In this document: positions 1 to 7,913 of the stretch, one piece after another
Layout of the letters: each line of letters starts with the position of its first letter
Numbering within the stretch: the stretch's first letter is position 1
Source of the DNA: Micromonospora avicenniae
Lineage (GTDB): Bacteria > Actinomycetota > Actinomycetes > Mycobacteriales > Micromonosporaceae
Assembly: GCF_900156065.1 (NCBI RefSeq)
Contig: NZ_FTNF01000012.1
Span: 124,001 to 188,000, forward strand
Direction: 5' to 3'
Length of the DNA stretch: 64,000 bases
Translations under genes and position numbers: made by a program
The notes under the pieces: model-generated
Databases searched by the model: none
Told to the model about the DNA's origin: nothing
What the model saw: only the letters and a program-made list of their open reading frames with translations

Positions 1-2
1 TC

Positions 3-179
3 CTCGTCGAGGCGTTGCAAGCCTCGACTCCGGACGCCTATCGGGCAGTGCGGATGCTCTTGACCGACTCCGACCTCACCCGGAAGATCGTCGCGCCGTG
101 CCGTGCTGACCGGTGCCGGCCGTATCCGCTCTCACCGACTCAGCGCGGTGACCGACACCGCCCGCGTCTTCCGCGTTGA
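3..179 (+). CDS. possible 3' end of an unidentified gene (partial)
   Basis: Frame 3 is open from the left edge of the window to a TGA at 177-179, giving about 58 residues. The first 40 read like ordinary protein (ending of the type TPDAYRAVRMLL then DSDLTRKIV), while the last 18 are Arg/Pro-rich and less convincing. No family is recognised and the upstream part is outside the window. It could equally be non-coding; the neighbouring VOC gene is on the opposite strand and converges on it. Confidence 0.3.
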   Translation, partial: LVEALQASTPDAYRAVRMLLTDSDLTRKIVAPCRADRCRPYPLSPTQRGDRHRPRLPR

Positions 180-267
180 GCCCGAACGCGCAACTCGTTC
201 GGCTTCTGACCTCTTTTGTTGCGTGCTGGGCTCTCCCTGGCCTGGCGAGGAGAGCCCAGCGGCCGCT

Positions 268-678
268 CTACTCGCTCTTGGACCAGATCGGGCCCTGGTC
301 GGTCCAGGTGACGCCCTTGTTGCGGCAGAGGCAGAACGGGTGGCCGATGGGGTCGGTGTAGACGCGCCAGCCGTAGCCGTGGGGGCCGATCGAGTCCTGC
401 CGCAGGGTCGCGCCGAGGGCCAGGATGCGGCTCTGTTCGGCCTCGATGTCGTCGACTTCGAAGTCGAGATGGAACTGCTTGGGGTGCTCGCTGTCGGGCC
501 ACTGCGGGGCGCGGTAGTCCTCCACCCGGATGAAGGCCAGCTCGATCTCGCCGAACCGGATGCCGGCCCAGTCGCCGTGGCTGCCCTCCTTGACCGGGCG
601 ACCCGTCACCTCTGAATAGAAGGCTGCCAGCGCCATCGTGTCGGGGCAGTCGATGATGAAGTCGGTGAGTCGCAGCAT
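268..678 (-). CDS. VOC (glyoxalase/bleomycin-resistance fold) protein
   Basis: A 136-residue protein of the vicinal-oxygen-chelate superfamily, the fold used by glyoxalase I, extradiol dioxygenases and bleomycin-binding proteins. The beta-alpha-beta-beta-beta modules are visible: an N-terminal strand with DFIIDCPD, a helix typical of these proteins (ALAAFYSEVTGRP), a central FHLDFEVDD segment and a C-terminal YTDPIGHPFCLC strand. Putative metal ligands are the His of FHLDFEV and late acidic residues. The start is the Met at 678, because the frame reads further upstream but the fold begins here. It converges on the left-edge fragment and is divergent from the rox region. The actual substrate is unknown. 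Confidence 0.85.
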   Translation of the reverse strand: MLRLTDFIIDCPDTMALAAFYSEVTGRPVKEGSHGDWAGIRFGEIELAFIRVEDYRAPQWPDSEHPKQFHLDFEVDDIEAEQSRILALGATLRQDSIGPHGYGWRVYTDPIGHPFCLCRNKGVTWTDQGPIWSKSE

Positions 679-899
679 CCCGCGATCTTGCCACAAGATC
701 AAATATGCCGGAGCTGGTCCGTGTCGGCAGCAGGGCCGGACCGTCGACCGCGACCCGCCGGGCCGGCACACCGAATTCCCGCTGCACCACACCGGCCCGT
801 TCGGAGTCGTGCCCGGGTGGCGGGAAAAGCAGTGGACCGGGTGGTGCTCAGGCTTGTAGCTTGCGGTTGCCCGTGACGCCGCCCGAGGAGGTGAGACCC

Positions 900-959
900 A
901 TGAACGCTGTATCGATGTGGGTGCTCCCCCTTCCCGTCACGGTCGGGCGATTGACGTAG
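900..959 (+). CDS. candidate leader peptide ORF upstream of rox (19 codons)
   Basis: A 19-codon ORF begins with ATG at 900 behind a very strong Shine-Dalgarno sequence (GAGGAGGTGAG, 885-895) and ends with TAG at 957-959. The peptide reads MNAVSMWVLPLPVTVGRLT. It is followed 7 bases later by a stem-loop (967-996) and then by the rifampicin monooxygenase reading frame. A strongly initiated mini-ORF followed by a hairpin is the layout of ribosome-mediated attenuators on resistance genes. That it is translated is an inference. Confidence 0.4.
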   Translation: MNAVSMWVLPLPVTVGRLT

Positions 960-966
960 GTGTCGC

Positions 967-996
967 CGGGAGCGCCTCGCCAACAAGGCACTCCCG
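967..996 (+). promoter_or_regulatory. stem-loop between leader ORF and rox
   Basis: Arms 967-972 (CGGGAG) and 991-996 (CTCCCG) pair perfectly. After one mismatch, 974-977 (GCCT) pairs with 986-989 (AGGC), leaving an 8-base loop. A GAAAGG ribosome-binding motif (996-1001) starts at the last base of the hairpin and precedes an in-frame ATG at 1010. No U-run follows, so it would act as a pausing, translational or Rho-linked element rather than a classical intrinsic terminator. Confidence 0.4.
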
Positions 997-1123
997 AAAG
1001 GCAACACCTATGCGCTCTCTGCGATTCACCGCCGAGCCATCGGCCACCGCTTCGACCGGGGGCGACGTGAGTGACGTCCTCGGGCTCCCCGCGTCGGCCT
1101 CCGACACCAATCCTGCGCCCCTC

Positions 1124-2545
1124 ATGTTCGACGTGATCATTGCCGGGTGCGGGCCGACCGGTGCGATGCTGGCCGCCGAACTGCGGCTGCACGACGTGCG
1201 GGTACTCGTGCTGGAGAAGGAAACCGAGCCGGCGTCGTTCGTCCGCATCGTCGGTCTACACATTCGCAGCCTCGAGCTGATGGCCATGCGCGGGCTGCTC
1301 GAACGTATCCGCGAACGCGGAAGACGGCGTCCGGCCGGCGCCTACTTCGCCGGCATCGACAAGCCCGCGCCCGCGGGCCTGGATTCCGCGTACGCCTATC
1401 TGCTGGGCATCCCGCAGCCGGTCATCGTTCACCTGCTCGAAGAACACGCGATCGAGCTGGGTGCGCAGGTCCGGCGCGGTAGCGCGGTGACCGCTTTCCA
1501 GCAGGACGACGGCGGTGTGACCGTCGAGCTGGTCGACGGGGAGCAGTTGCGTACGCGCTATCTCGTCGGCTGTGACGGGGCGCGCAGCACGGTGCGGAAA
1601 CTACTCGGGGTCGGCTTCCCCGGCGAGCCCTCGCGGAACGACACGCTGATGGGCGAGGTGGAAGTGGGGGTGCCGCCGGAGGAGATCGCCGCCAGGATGA
1701 CCGAGATCCGCGACACCTACAAGCGATGGTGGCTCAGGCCTTTCGGCGAAAGGATCTACAGCGTAGTGGTTCCCGCCGCAGGAGTCAGCGACCGCGCGCA
1801 GCCGCCCACCCTCGAGGAGTTCAGGCAACAGCTGCGCGCCATCGCCGGGACCGACTTCGGTGTGCACTCCCCGCGCTGGTTGTCCCGCTTCGGGGATGCC
1901 ACCCGGCTGGCCGAACGTTATCGGGTCGGGCGGGTGCTGCTCGCCGGCGATGCGGCACACATCCATCCGCCCATCGGCGGGCAAGGCCTCAACCTGGGCG
2001 TTCAGGACGCGTTCAACCTGGGCTGGAAACTGGCCGCACAGGTGCGCGGCTGGGCGCCGGAGACACTGCTGGACACCTACCAGGCCGAACGTCGTCCGGT
2101 CGCCGAGGACGTCCTGGACAACACCCGCGCCCAGACGGAGCTGCTGTCCAGCGAACCGGGCCCGCAGGCCGTGCGCAGGCTGCTCACCGAACTGATGGAC
2201 TTCGACGAGGTGAACCACTACCTGATCGAGAAGATCACCGCGATCGGCGTCCGTTACGACTTCGGCGCGGGCCCCGAACTGCTCGGCCGCCGCCTGCCCG
2301 ACATCGACGTGAAACAGGGCCACCTCTACGGTCTGCTGCATCGCGGCCGCGGCCTGCTGCTGGACCGCACCGAACGCCTGACCGTCGGCGGCTGGTCGGA
2401 CCGCGTCGACCACCTCGCGGATCCCACCGCGGCGCTGGACGTTCCGTGCGTCCTGCTACGCCCCGACGGCCACGTCGCCTGGATCGGCGACGATCAGCAG
2501 GACCTGGACGATCACCTCTTCCGCTGGTTCGGCACGCCCGACTGA
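1124..2545 (+). CDS. rox: rifampicin monooxygenase (FAD-dependent)
   Basis: A 473-residue class A flavoprotein monooxygenase that would hydroxylate the naphthoquinone of rifamycins with NAD(P)H and O2, leading to ring opening and loss of activity. The N-terminal FAD fold has GxGxxG as GCGPTG (residues 8-13), the DG motif at 151-152 (GCDGARSTV), and a GD motif as GDAAHIHPPIGGQGLNLG (about 275-292). The C-terminal part has the GRGLLLDRT and WSDRVDHL segments that I recall from the characterised Streptomyces Rox/RIFMO enzyme, to which the whole length appears collinear. The start at 1124 matches that enzyme's start, but it has no ribosome-binding site. An in-frame ATG at 1010 with GAAAGG 8 bases upstream would add 38 low-complexity residues and may be the real start. 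A short leader ORF and hairpin lie upstream. Confidence 0.88.
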   Translation: MFDVIIAGCGPTGAMLAAELRLHDVRVLVLEKETEPASFVRIVGLHIRSLELMAMRGLLERIRERGRRRPAGAYFAGIDKPAPAGLDSAYAYLLGIPQPVIVHLLEEHAIELGAQVRRGSAVTAFQQDDGGVTVELVDGEQLRTRYLVGCDGARSTVRKLLGVGFPGEPSRNDTLMGEVEVGVPPEEIAARMTEIRDTYKRWWLRPFGERIYSVVVPAAGVSDRAQPPTLEEFRQQLRAIAGTDFGVHSPRWLSRFGDATRLAERYRVGRVLLAGDAAHIHPPIGGQGLNLGVQDAFNLGWKLAAQVRGWAPETLLDTYQAERRPVAEDVLDNTRAQTELLSSEPGPQAVRRLLTELMDFDEVNHYLIEKITAIGVRYDFGAGPELLGRRLPDIDVKQGHLYGLLHRGRGLLLDRTERLTVGGWSDRVDHLADPTAALDVPCVLLRPDGHVAWIGDDQQDLDDHLFRWFGTPD

Positions 2546-2803
2546 TTCCGCCCGAGCAGCACCGCGTTCTCGGGCCGAGAGTGCCGCCCGGGGCGTCCGG
2601 GTGCAGGTGGCCGAGACCAGGACAGGGCCCAGTACTCCCGAAGCTACGACTGCACCACCGTAGGGATTTCGGTCTCGTCGTGGAGCAGGCTACCGGATGA
2701 TGACCCCTTGTTCCGTCCGTCGCCGGCGCGACAGGTTGCGGCATGCCAGGGCGCCCCGTGGTCGGCCGCCGCCGCGCGGGGTTTCGATCGGGATCCATGG
2801 GGG

Positions 2804-4039
2804 CTACCGCAGTTGGTCGCGTCGGCGGGTGAGGTAGGCGGTCTCGGCGGTGTTGCCGGCCAGCTCGATGGCCCGGTCGTAGGCCGCGCGTGACTGCTGA
2901 CTCTGGCCCAGCCGGCGCAGCAGGTCGGCGCGGGTGGCGTGGTAGGCGTGATATCCGGCTAACGCCTCGGCGAGGCGGTCAACGATGGCCAGGGCCACCT
3001 CCGGCCCGTCGAGCTCGGCCACGGCGATGGCCCGGTTAAGGGCGATGATCGGCGATGGATCGAGGCGGACGAGCCTGTCGTAGAGGGCGAGAACCTGCGA
3101 CCAGTCGGTGTCGCGCATGTCGCGGGCGGAGGTGTGCACAGCGTTGATCGCGGCGAGGATCTGGTAGCGACCCGGAGCCGCCCCGGCGGCGGCAGCGGCG
3201 AGGCGCTCGCGCACCAGCCGGTGACCTTCGGCGATCAGCTCCGTGTCCCAGGCCCCACGGTCCTGCTCGTTGAGGTTGACCAGTTCGCCGTCGGCCGAGA
3301 CGCGGGCGGGGCGGCGGGCCTCGATGAGCAGCATCAGCGCCAGCAGCCCGGCCACTTCTCCGTCCTGCGGCAGGAGCGCGCGGATCAGGCGGGTGAGCCG
3401 GATCGCTTCGGCGGTCAGGTCGTGGCGGACCGGATCGGTGCCAGGGCCGGTCGCCAGGTAGCCCTCGTTGAACACGAGGAAGAGGACGGCGAGTACGCCG
3501 GAAACACGAGCCGGCAGATCGTCGGCGGACGGTATCCGATAGGGGATGCGAGCCGCCTTGATCTTGGCCTTCGCGCGGGTGATGCGCTGCTCCATGGCAC
3601 GCTCGGCCACCAGGAAGGCACGGGCGATCTCGGGCACGGTCAGACCGCCGAGCATGCGCAGCGTCAAGGCCACGCGGGTCTGCAACGCGAGCGCGGGGTG
3701 GCAGCAGGTGAAAATCAGCCGGAGCCGGTCGTCGTCGATGGCGCCCAGAGGCTCGGACGGGCCGTCGTCGTACACCATCTGAGCCTCCTTCTGCTTGTCG
3801 TTGCGCCTGCTCTCGCGCCGGATCCGGTCGATGGCCTTGCGGGTGGCGGTGGTGGTCAGCCACCCGCCGGGGTTCGGGGGTACGCCGTCGGCCGGCCACC
3901 GCTCGACAGCGGTCGCGAACGCCTCGGCGGCCGCCTCCTCGGCGATGTCGAGGTCACCGAAACGCCTGGTCAGGGCGGCGACCGCCCGGGCCCACTCCTC
4001 GTGGTGGGCCCGGCTGATCGCCTCGCGGACGTCGCTCAC
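2804..4039 (-). CDS. ECF sigma factor, ECF42 type with C-terminal TPR-like extension
   Basis: A 411-residue extracytoplasmic-function sigma factor. Sigma region 2 occupies about residues 5-75 (with GDLDIAEEAAAEAFATAV and the GWLTTTATRKAIDRIRR segment). Region 4 lies about 110-165, with its helix-turn-helix around LTVPEIARAFLVAERAMEQRI. The remaining 240 residues form the helical extension typical of group ECF42 (FLVFNEGY, then TPR-like repeats near HAYHATRADLLRRLG). Known ECF42 members have no anti-sigma factor and are encoded beside a DGPF protein, as here; the two genes overlap by 4 bases (ATGA at 4036-4039), so they are translationally coupled. The family regulates its DGPF partner genes. 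The signal sensed is unknown. Confidence 0.93.
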   Translation of the reverse strand: MSDVREAISRAHHEEWARAVAALTRRFGDLDIAEEAAAEAFATAVERWPADGVPPNPGGWLTTTATRKAIDRIRRESRRNDKQKEAQMVYDDGPSEPLGAIDDDRLRLIFTCCHPALALQTRVALTLRMLGGLTVPEIARAFLVAERAMEQRITRAKAKIKAARIPYRIPSADDLPARVSGVLAVLFLVFNEGYLATGPGTDPVRHDLTAEAIRLTRLIRALLPQDGEVAGLLALMLLIEARRPARVSADGELVNLNEQDRGAWDTELIAEGHRLVRERLAAAAAGAAPGRYQILAAINAVHTSARDMRDTDWSQVLALYDRLVRLDPSPIIALNRAIAVAELDGPEVALAIVDRLAEALAGYHAYHATRADLLRRLGQSQQSRAAYDRAIELAGNTAETAYLTRRRDQLR

Positions 4040-4365
4040 GTGGACAGAAACGGCCGTACCTCGATCTTCCGGTTGCAGGCCTCCGACCCCTCGGCGGCGA
4101 GCTTGAGCGCCACGTCCAGGTCGAGGGCCTCGATGATCCAGCAGCCGGCGAGGTACTCCTTGGACTCCAGGAAGGGCCCGTCGGTGAACAGCGCCTCCCC
4201 ACTCCGGTTGTCGATGACGGTGGCCGTGTCGGGCGAGGCGAGGCCGCCGGCAAAGACCCAGTGGCCCTCGGCCTGGAGCCGCTCATTGAACACGTCGATG
4301 GCGGCATCCTCCTTCGGGGTGGCCGGACCGGTGCCGTCGTCGATCACGGAAATCAGGTACTGCAT
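4036..4365 (-). CDS. DGPF/YCII-related protein, ECF42 partner
   Basis: A 109-residue YCII-related (DGPF) protein with the ferredoxin-like fold. The diagnostic motif is present as DGPFLESKEYLAG at about residues 56-68, preceded by MQYLISVIDDGTG at the N terminus. The start at 4365 is fixed by an excellent AGGAGGTGAT ribosome-binding site seven bases upstream. It overlaps the ECF42 sigma gene by 4 bases. Proteins of this family are the usual regulatory targets of ECF42 factors, but their biochemical role is not established. Confidence 0.93.
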   Translation of the reverse strand: MQYLISVIDDGTGPATPKEDAAIDVFNERLQAEGHWVFAGGLASPDTATVIDNRSGEALFTDGPFLESKEYLAGCWIIEALDLDVALKLAAEGSEACNRKIEVRPFLST

Positions 4366-4418
4366 CTGAAGATCACCTCCTGTGGTGTCACGACAGTGTG
4401 ATACGCCGGTCAAGGACT

Positions 4419-5027
4419 TCAAACCGTTGCATACTGCGGGCGCCCGGCCGGCCGGAAGACCTGGATCGTTACGCCCTTCGAGTCGACCCGCGACTCAACC
4501 AGATCAAGCGCGAGATCCGGACCGGTCTCCGGGAACAGTCTCGCGCCCAGGCCAACGATCACCGGGATCACGATCAGGGTCATCTCATCGACCAGATCGT
4601 TCTTCAACAGCCACCGGACCAGGGCACCGCTCCCGTGCACCTGCAGCTCACCCCCGGGCGTGGCCTTCAGCTCACCGATGGCGGCCGCGAGGTCACCGCG
4701 GAGAACGGTCGTTTGATCCCAACGCGGGGCGGTGAGCGTGGTCGAGGCAACGTACTTGGGGGCCTCGTTCAGGGCCACGCCGATGGGATGTGCGCGCATC
4801 TGGTCGATCGATCCCCAGGATCCGGCGAACAACTCATAGGTGCGCCGGCCGAACAGGAACGCCTCGGCCCGCTGGTAGGTCTGCGTGATGAACGTCCTGG
4901 TCCCGTCGTCGCCCTTCCCCAGGGCCCATCCGCCGCGCTCGAACCCATTCGGGTGGTCGTCCGTGGGGGCGCCGTTGTTCTGCATGACTCCATCGATGGA
5001 GATCTGGGTCATGGTCGTCAGCTTCAT
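4419..5027 (-). CDS. dihydrofolate reductase family (RibD C-terminal-like) protein
   Basis: A 202-residue protein of the RibD_C/DHFR-like superfamily, probably a small NADPH-dependent reductase of unknown substrate. Recognisable features are the N-terminal TMTQISIDGVMQ segment, the FGRRTYELFAGSWG signature near residues 58-71, LQVHGSGALVRWLL in the middle and VIVGLGARLFP late in the chain. The Met at 5027 is preceded by AAAGGA. It lies 53 bases upstream of the DGPF gene in the same direction, so it may share a transcript with the ECF42 pair. Such actinobacterial genes are common and mostly uncharacterised. Confidence 0.88.
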   Translation of the reverse strand: MKLTTMTQISIDGVMQNNGAPTDDHPNGFERGGWALGKGDDGTRTFITQTYQRAEAFLFGRRTYELFAGSWGSIDQMRAHPIGVALNEAPKYVASTTLTAPRWDQTTVLRGDLAAAIGELKATPGGELQVHGSGALVRWLLKNDLVDEMTLIVIPVIVGLGARLFPETGPDLALDLVESRVDSKGVTIQVFRPAGRPQYATV

Positions 5028-5460
5028 GGTCGCGTCCTTTGCCTTGGCGCCGCCCTTGTGGGCGGCCTCACCCCAGCTACGAACACCACCGCCCCGATCC
5101 GACACCCCCTCCCGGATTCTTTTCGAATGGTTTCCGGGACGCCGGTCGTCGACGATCCGGCAGCACGAGAGCTTCGCGGCGACTGCGCTCCACTTCCTCA
5201 AGCGCGCCTACTGCGGACAAGCTCGTGGACCTGATCGATCGCGAAGATCCGGACCAGTGGTGGGCGTGGATCCGCTCGGGCGCGAGGGCGGCCTCCTCGG
5301 TGGCGTAGCCCCGAAGCGCCGGATGTGGGCGGTCAGGCCGAGCACGGCGTCGGCTTCGATGGAGACGCCGTTGGTGTTGAACGGGTCTACTGCGAGGGAA
5401 TGGACGGGCAGGTGGCCTTCGAGAACCAAGCGGACCTGGATCGGCCAGCGCCACGGCGAC
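5028..5460. other. 433-bp stretch without an intact gene; possible decayed coding remnant
   Basis: No frame with start, ribosome-binding site and good codon pattern spans this stretch. On the minus strand just past the epoxide hydrolase stop, two frames look partly protein-like in succession: one reads through EGHLPVHSLAVDPFNTNG to about 5340, the other continues from about 5310 with EEAALAPERIHAHH. That is what a frameshifted remnant would look like. I do not recognise the family. Confidence 0.3.
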
Positions 5461-6549
5461 TCACTCGTCGTTCTCGATGTTGGTGAGGAAGAAGTCCCGG
5501 ACGTCCTCGGCGAACGATTCGGGCACCTCCATCGCGGCGAAGTGGCCGCCGCGGTCGAACTCCGACCAGTGCCTGATGTCGTACAGCCGCTCGGCCAGTG
5601 GCCGCACCGACTGTGTGATGTCGTGTGCGTACACCGCCACGCCGACCGGCACCCGGCACGCTTGCTGGCTTCCACGCGGGGCGTCGTGGTGGAGCCGGCC
5701 CGAGGAGGCCGCGGTCGCGGTCAGCCAGTACAACGAGATGTCGGTGAGCATCCGATCGTCGCTGACCGGCGTGGCGGGGTCGGTCCACTGTGCGAATCGC
5801 TCGGCGATCCAGACCAGCTGCCCGACCGGTGAGTCGGTCAGCGCGTAGCCGATGGTCTGCGGGGTGAGGGCCTGCAGAGCCTGGTACGGCGGGCGGTTCG
5901 CCATCAACTGCCGGATCTTGTCCAGTCGGGCTTGGTCCGCCTCGGACACCTCGACGTCGGGGTCCGGCCGGGTCGGCAGGTAGTTGACGTGTACGCCGAC
6001 GACGTGCTCGGGGGCCACCGCGCCGAGCGCCAGTGAGATGCCCGCGCCGAAGTCACCGCCCTGCGCGCCGTAGCGCTCGTACCCGAGACGGCGCATCAGT
6101 TCGGCCCAGGCCCGCGCGACCCGGGCGGCGTCCCAGCCGCGCTCGTGGGTCGGTCCGGAGAAACCGAAGCCGGGGATGGACGGGATGACCAGGTGGAAGT
6201 CGCGCGACAGGGGTTCGATGACGTCGAGGAACTCCAGGAACGAGCCGGGCCACCCGTGAGTGAGGATCAGCGCGAGCGCGTCCGGCTTCGCGGACCGGAC
6301 GTGGACGAGGTGGATGTTCTGGCCTTCGATCTCGGTGGTGAAGTGCGGGAGTTCGTTGAGCTTGGTCTCGTGTGCGCGCCAGTCGTAGCGGGTGCGCCAG
6401 TGTTCGGCGAGCTCCTTGAGCCGTGCCAGCGGGAAGCCGTAGTCCCACCCGGCGTCGGCGACCTCATTGGGCCAGCGTGTGCGGGAGAGCCGGTCGGTCA
6501 GGTCGTCGAGGTCGGCCTGCGGGATGTCGATGCGGAACGGCTTGATCAT
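5461..6549 (-). CDS. epoxide hydrolase (alpha/beta-hydrolase, EHN type)
   Basis: A 362-residue microsomal-type epoxide hydrolase that opens epoxides to diols through a covalent ester intermediate. Residues 1-110 are the epoxide hydrolase N-terminal domain (MIKPFRIDIPQADLDDL). The oxyanion motif is HGWPGS at 98-103, the nucleophile is Asp166 in GGDFG, and the catalytic His is probably His336 in GGHFAAME. Length fits the family. The start at 6549 has GGAG eight bases upstream. It is divergent from a marR gene across a palindrome-rich spacer, which suggests it is the regulated target, possibly for a toxic epoxide or related xenobiotic. Confidence 0.92.
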   Translation of the reverse strand: MIKPFRIDIPQADLDDLTDRLSRTRWPNEVADAGWDYGFPLARLKELAEHWRTRYDWRAHETKLNELPHFTTEIEGQNIHLVHVRSAKPDALALILTHGWPGSFLEFLDVIEPLSRDFHLVIPSIPGFGFSGPTHERGWDAARVARAWAELMRRLGYERYGAQGGDFGAGISLALGAVAPEHVVGVHVNYLPTRPDPDVEVSEADQARLDKIRQLMANRPPYQALQALTPQTIGYALTDSPVGQLVWIAERFAQWTDPATPVSDDRMLTDISLYWLTATAASSGRLHHDAPRGSQQACRVPVGVAVYAHDITQSVRPLAERLYDIRHWSEFDRGGHFAAMEVPESFAEDVRDFFLTNIENDE

Positions 6550-6574
6550 GGCGTGCACTCCAGAGGGATTCATC

Positions 6575-6611
6575 GGCGAGCGAACGTTGGTCGACCGAAC
6601 GTTTGCTCGCC
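6575..6611. promoter_or_regulatory. palindromic operator candidate, epoxide hydrolase/marR spacer
   Basis: Arms GGCGAGCGAACGTT (6575-6588) and AACGTTTGCTCGCC (6598-6611) are inverted repeats with 13 of 14 positions matching, separated by 9 bases. The site lies 25 bases upstream of the epoxide hydrolase start and 50 upstream of the marR start. Its size and symmetry fit a MarR dimer site or two overlapping sites. Confidence 0.6.
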
Positions 6612-6628
6612 AAACGATAGCACGATCA

Positions 6629-6641
6629 TTGGTGGCACCAA
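6629..6641. promoter_or_regulatory. second operator candidate, marR-proximal
   Basis: A perfect 13-base palindrome (TTGGTG, central G, CACCAA) lies 20 bases before the marR ATG, close to where its promoter would be. It differs in sequence from the repeat at 6575-6611, so one of the two may bind a different factor, or the regulator may be flexible. Confidence 0.45.
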
Positions 6642-6661
6642 CGATTCGGTAGACTCGCCGC

Positions 6662-7141
6662 ATGCAGAACCCGTCGGAGACGCCGCCCGGCAGGTGGGAG
6701 CGTCTGCCCAGCTGGCTGCTCACCCAGACCGCCGGCCACGCACACCGCCTGGTGGCCGACGGCTTCTCGTCCGTCGGCGCCCGCGGCTACCACTACCGCC
6801 TGTTGGCGACGCTGGACGATTTCGGCCCGGCGAGCCAGGCCACGCTGGGCCGCCGTAGCGGCATCCACGCCAGCGACATGGTCGCGACGATCAACGAGCT
6901 CGCCGATCGCGAGCTGGTCGAGCGTGCCCCGGACCCCGCCGACCGGCGGCGCAACATCATCTCCCTGACCGACGCGGGCAAGCAGCAGCTGCGGCGACTG
7001 GAGAAGCGACTGGCCGAACGCCAGGACGAACTGCTGGCTCCGCTCTCACCCGAGGAGCGGCAGCGGTTGACCGAGCTGCTGTCCCGGCTGCTCGACCACC
7101 ACAACCAGCGGACCGGCACTCCCGAAGAGCCGTGGAGCTGA
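6662..7141 (+). CDS. MarR-family transcriptional regulator
   Basis: A 159-residue winged-helix regulator of the MarR family, which act as dimers and usually repress a divergent detoxification gene until a phenolic or lipophilic ligand binds. The recognition helix region is SQATLGRRSGIHASDMVATINEL (about 57-80, shown here as two overlapping helices) and the wing is ERAPDPADRRRNIISLT (about 90-106). Flanking helices mediate dimerisation. It is divergent from the epoxide hydrolase; the spacer holds two palindromes. An intrinsic-type hairpin follows at 7241-7274. Confidence 0.93.
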   Translation: MQNPSETPPGRWERLPSWLLTQTAGHAHRLVADGFSSVGARGYHYRLLATLDDFGPASQATLGRRSGIHASDMVATINELADRELVERAPDPADRRRNIISLTDAGKQQLRRLEKRLAERQDELLAPLSPEERQRLTELLSRLLDHHNQRTGTPEEPWS

Positions 7142-7240
7142 CGCCGAACGCCCCACGAACTCCTTGCCGCGAGGGCCAGCACAAGGATTCGCCCGGACAG
7201 CCACCCGAGGCAACCGCACGGCTCCGCCGTGCGCGGTCAC

Positions 7241-7274
7241 CCGAGGCGGCTGGGACGTCGCCCAGCCGCCTCGG
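7241..7274. terminator. bidirectional hairpin between marR and FMN reductase
   Basis: Perfect 14-bp stem: 7241-7254 (CCGAGGCGGCTGGG) pairs with 7261-7274 across the 6-base loop ACGTCG. It lies between two convergent genes, so it can serve both. No U-run is present, which is usual in actinomycetes. Confidence 0.7.
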
Positions 7275-7293
7275 AACATCAATTGACCAGCAG

Positions 7294-7884
7294 TCACGCT
7301 CCGTCCGGGTACGGCGCGGCGGTCCGGGCGGATCGCAAGGCGTTCGCCCACCAGGCGAGCTGGTCCAGGAGGGTCTTGGCGTACCCGGCCGTCGCGGTGT
7401 CGAGCGGCGCGCCGTCCTGCCAGGCGGTGAAGTAGTTCGGGAAGGCCAGTCCGTCACGGATGGTGACCGCGTGCAGTTCGGTGAGGACGTTCTGCAGGTG
7501 GAGCACCGCGTGCCGGCCGCCACCCGCGCCGCCGTAGCTGACGAACGCGACCGGCTTGGCGGTCCACTGGGTGAAGTGCCAGTCGATGAGCGCCTTCAAC
7601 GAGGCCGGGTAGCTGTGGTTGTACTCGGGCGTGACGATGATGAAGGCGTCCGCGTCGGCCAGCTTCGTGGTGATGTCCCGCATGCCTTCGGGCCGGGGGT
7701 AGTTCTCGCCGGCGAACTTCGGTGGCACGGCCGGCAGCGACAGCGGAACGTCGGCGTCAGCCAGGTCGACGATGTCGACCTGGAAGCCGCCGTGCGTACG
7801 GGCGTGATCCGCCACCCATTCGGCGACAACCGGCCCGAACCTGCCCTCGCGGACGCTGCCGATGATGATCACAAGTTTGTTCAT
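7294..7884 (-). CDS. NADPH-dependent FMN reductase (flavodoxin-like)
   Basis: A 196-residue flavodoxin-fold NAD(P)H:FMN/quinone oxidoreductase. The N-terminal phosphate-binding loop is IIIGSVREGRFG (residues 5-16), the second flavin segment is TPEYNHSYPASLKALIDW near residues 83-100 (shown in part), and FVSYGGAGGGRHA follows. These are hallmarks of the FMN_red family. Start is MNKL at 7884; MNAMNKL from 7893 is possible and neither has a clear ribosome-binding site. It is divergent from an XRE regulator 121 bases away, which suggests control by that regulator in redox or quinone stress. Confidence 0.92.
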   Translation of the reverse strand: MNKLVIIIGSVREGRFGPVVAEWVADHARTHGGFQVDIVDLADADVPLSLPAVPPKFAGENYPRPEGMRDITTKLADADAFIIVTPEYNHSYPASLKALIDWHFTQWTAKPVAFVSYGGAGGGRHAVLHLQNVLTELHAVTIRDGLAFPNYFTAWQDGAPLDTATAGYAKTLLDQLAWWANALRSARTAAPYPDGA

Positions 7885-7899
7885 GGCGTTCATGCCGTA

Positions 7900-7913
7900 A
7901 ACGGTCGGCCGTT
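7900..7913. promoter_or_regulatory. operator candidate upstream of FMN reductase
   Basis: AACGG (7900-7904) and CCGTT (7909-7913) form a perfect inverted repeat around TCGG, just upstream of the FMN reductase start and within the spacer shared with the XRE regulator. It is a short site and may be chance. Confidence 0.3.

Noticed and set aside
851..880. Half-match to the rifamycin-associated element upstream of rox (AGCTTGCGG around 858-866)
   Set aside because: From memory the published 19-bp element is a full inverted repeat; here only one side resembles it and the other half does not match, so it was not called.
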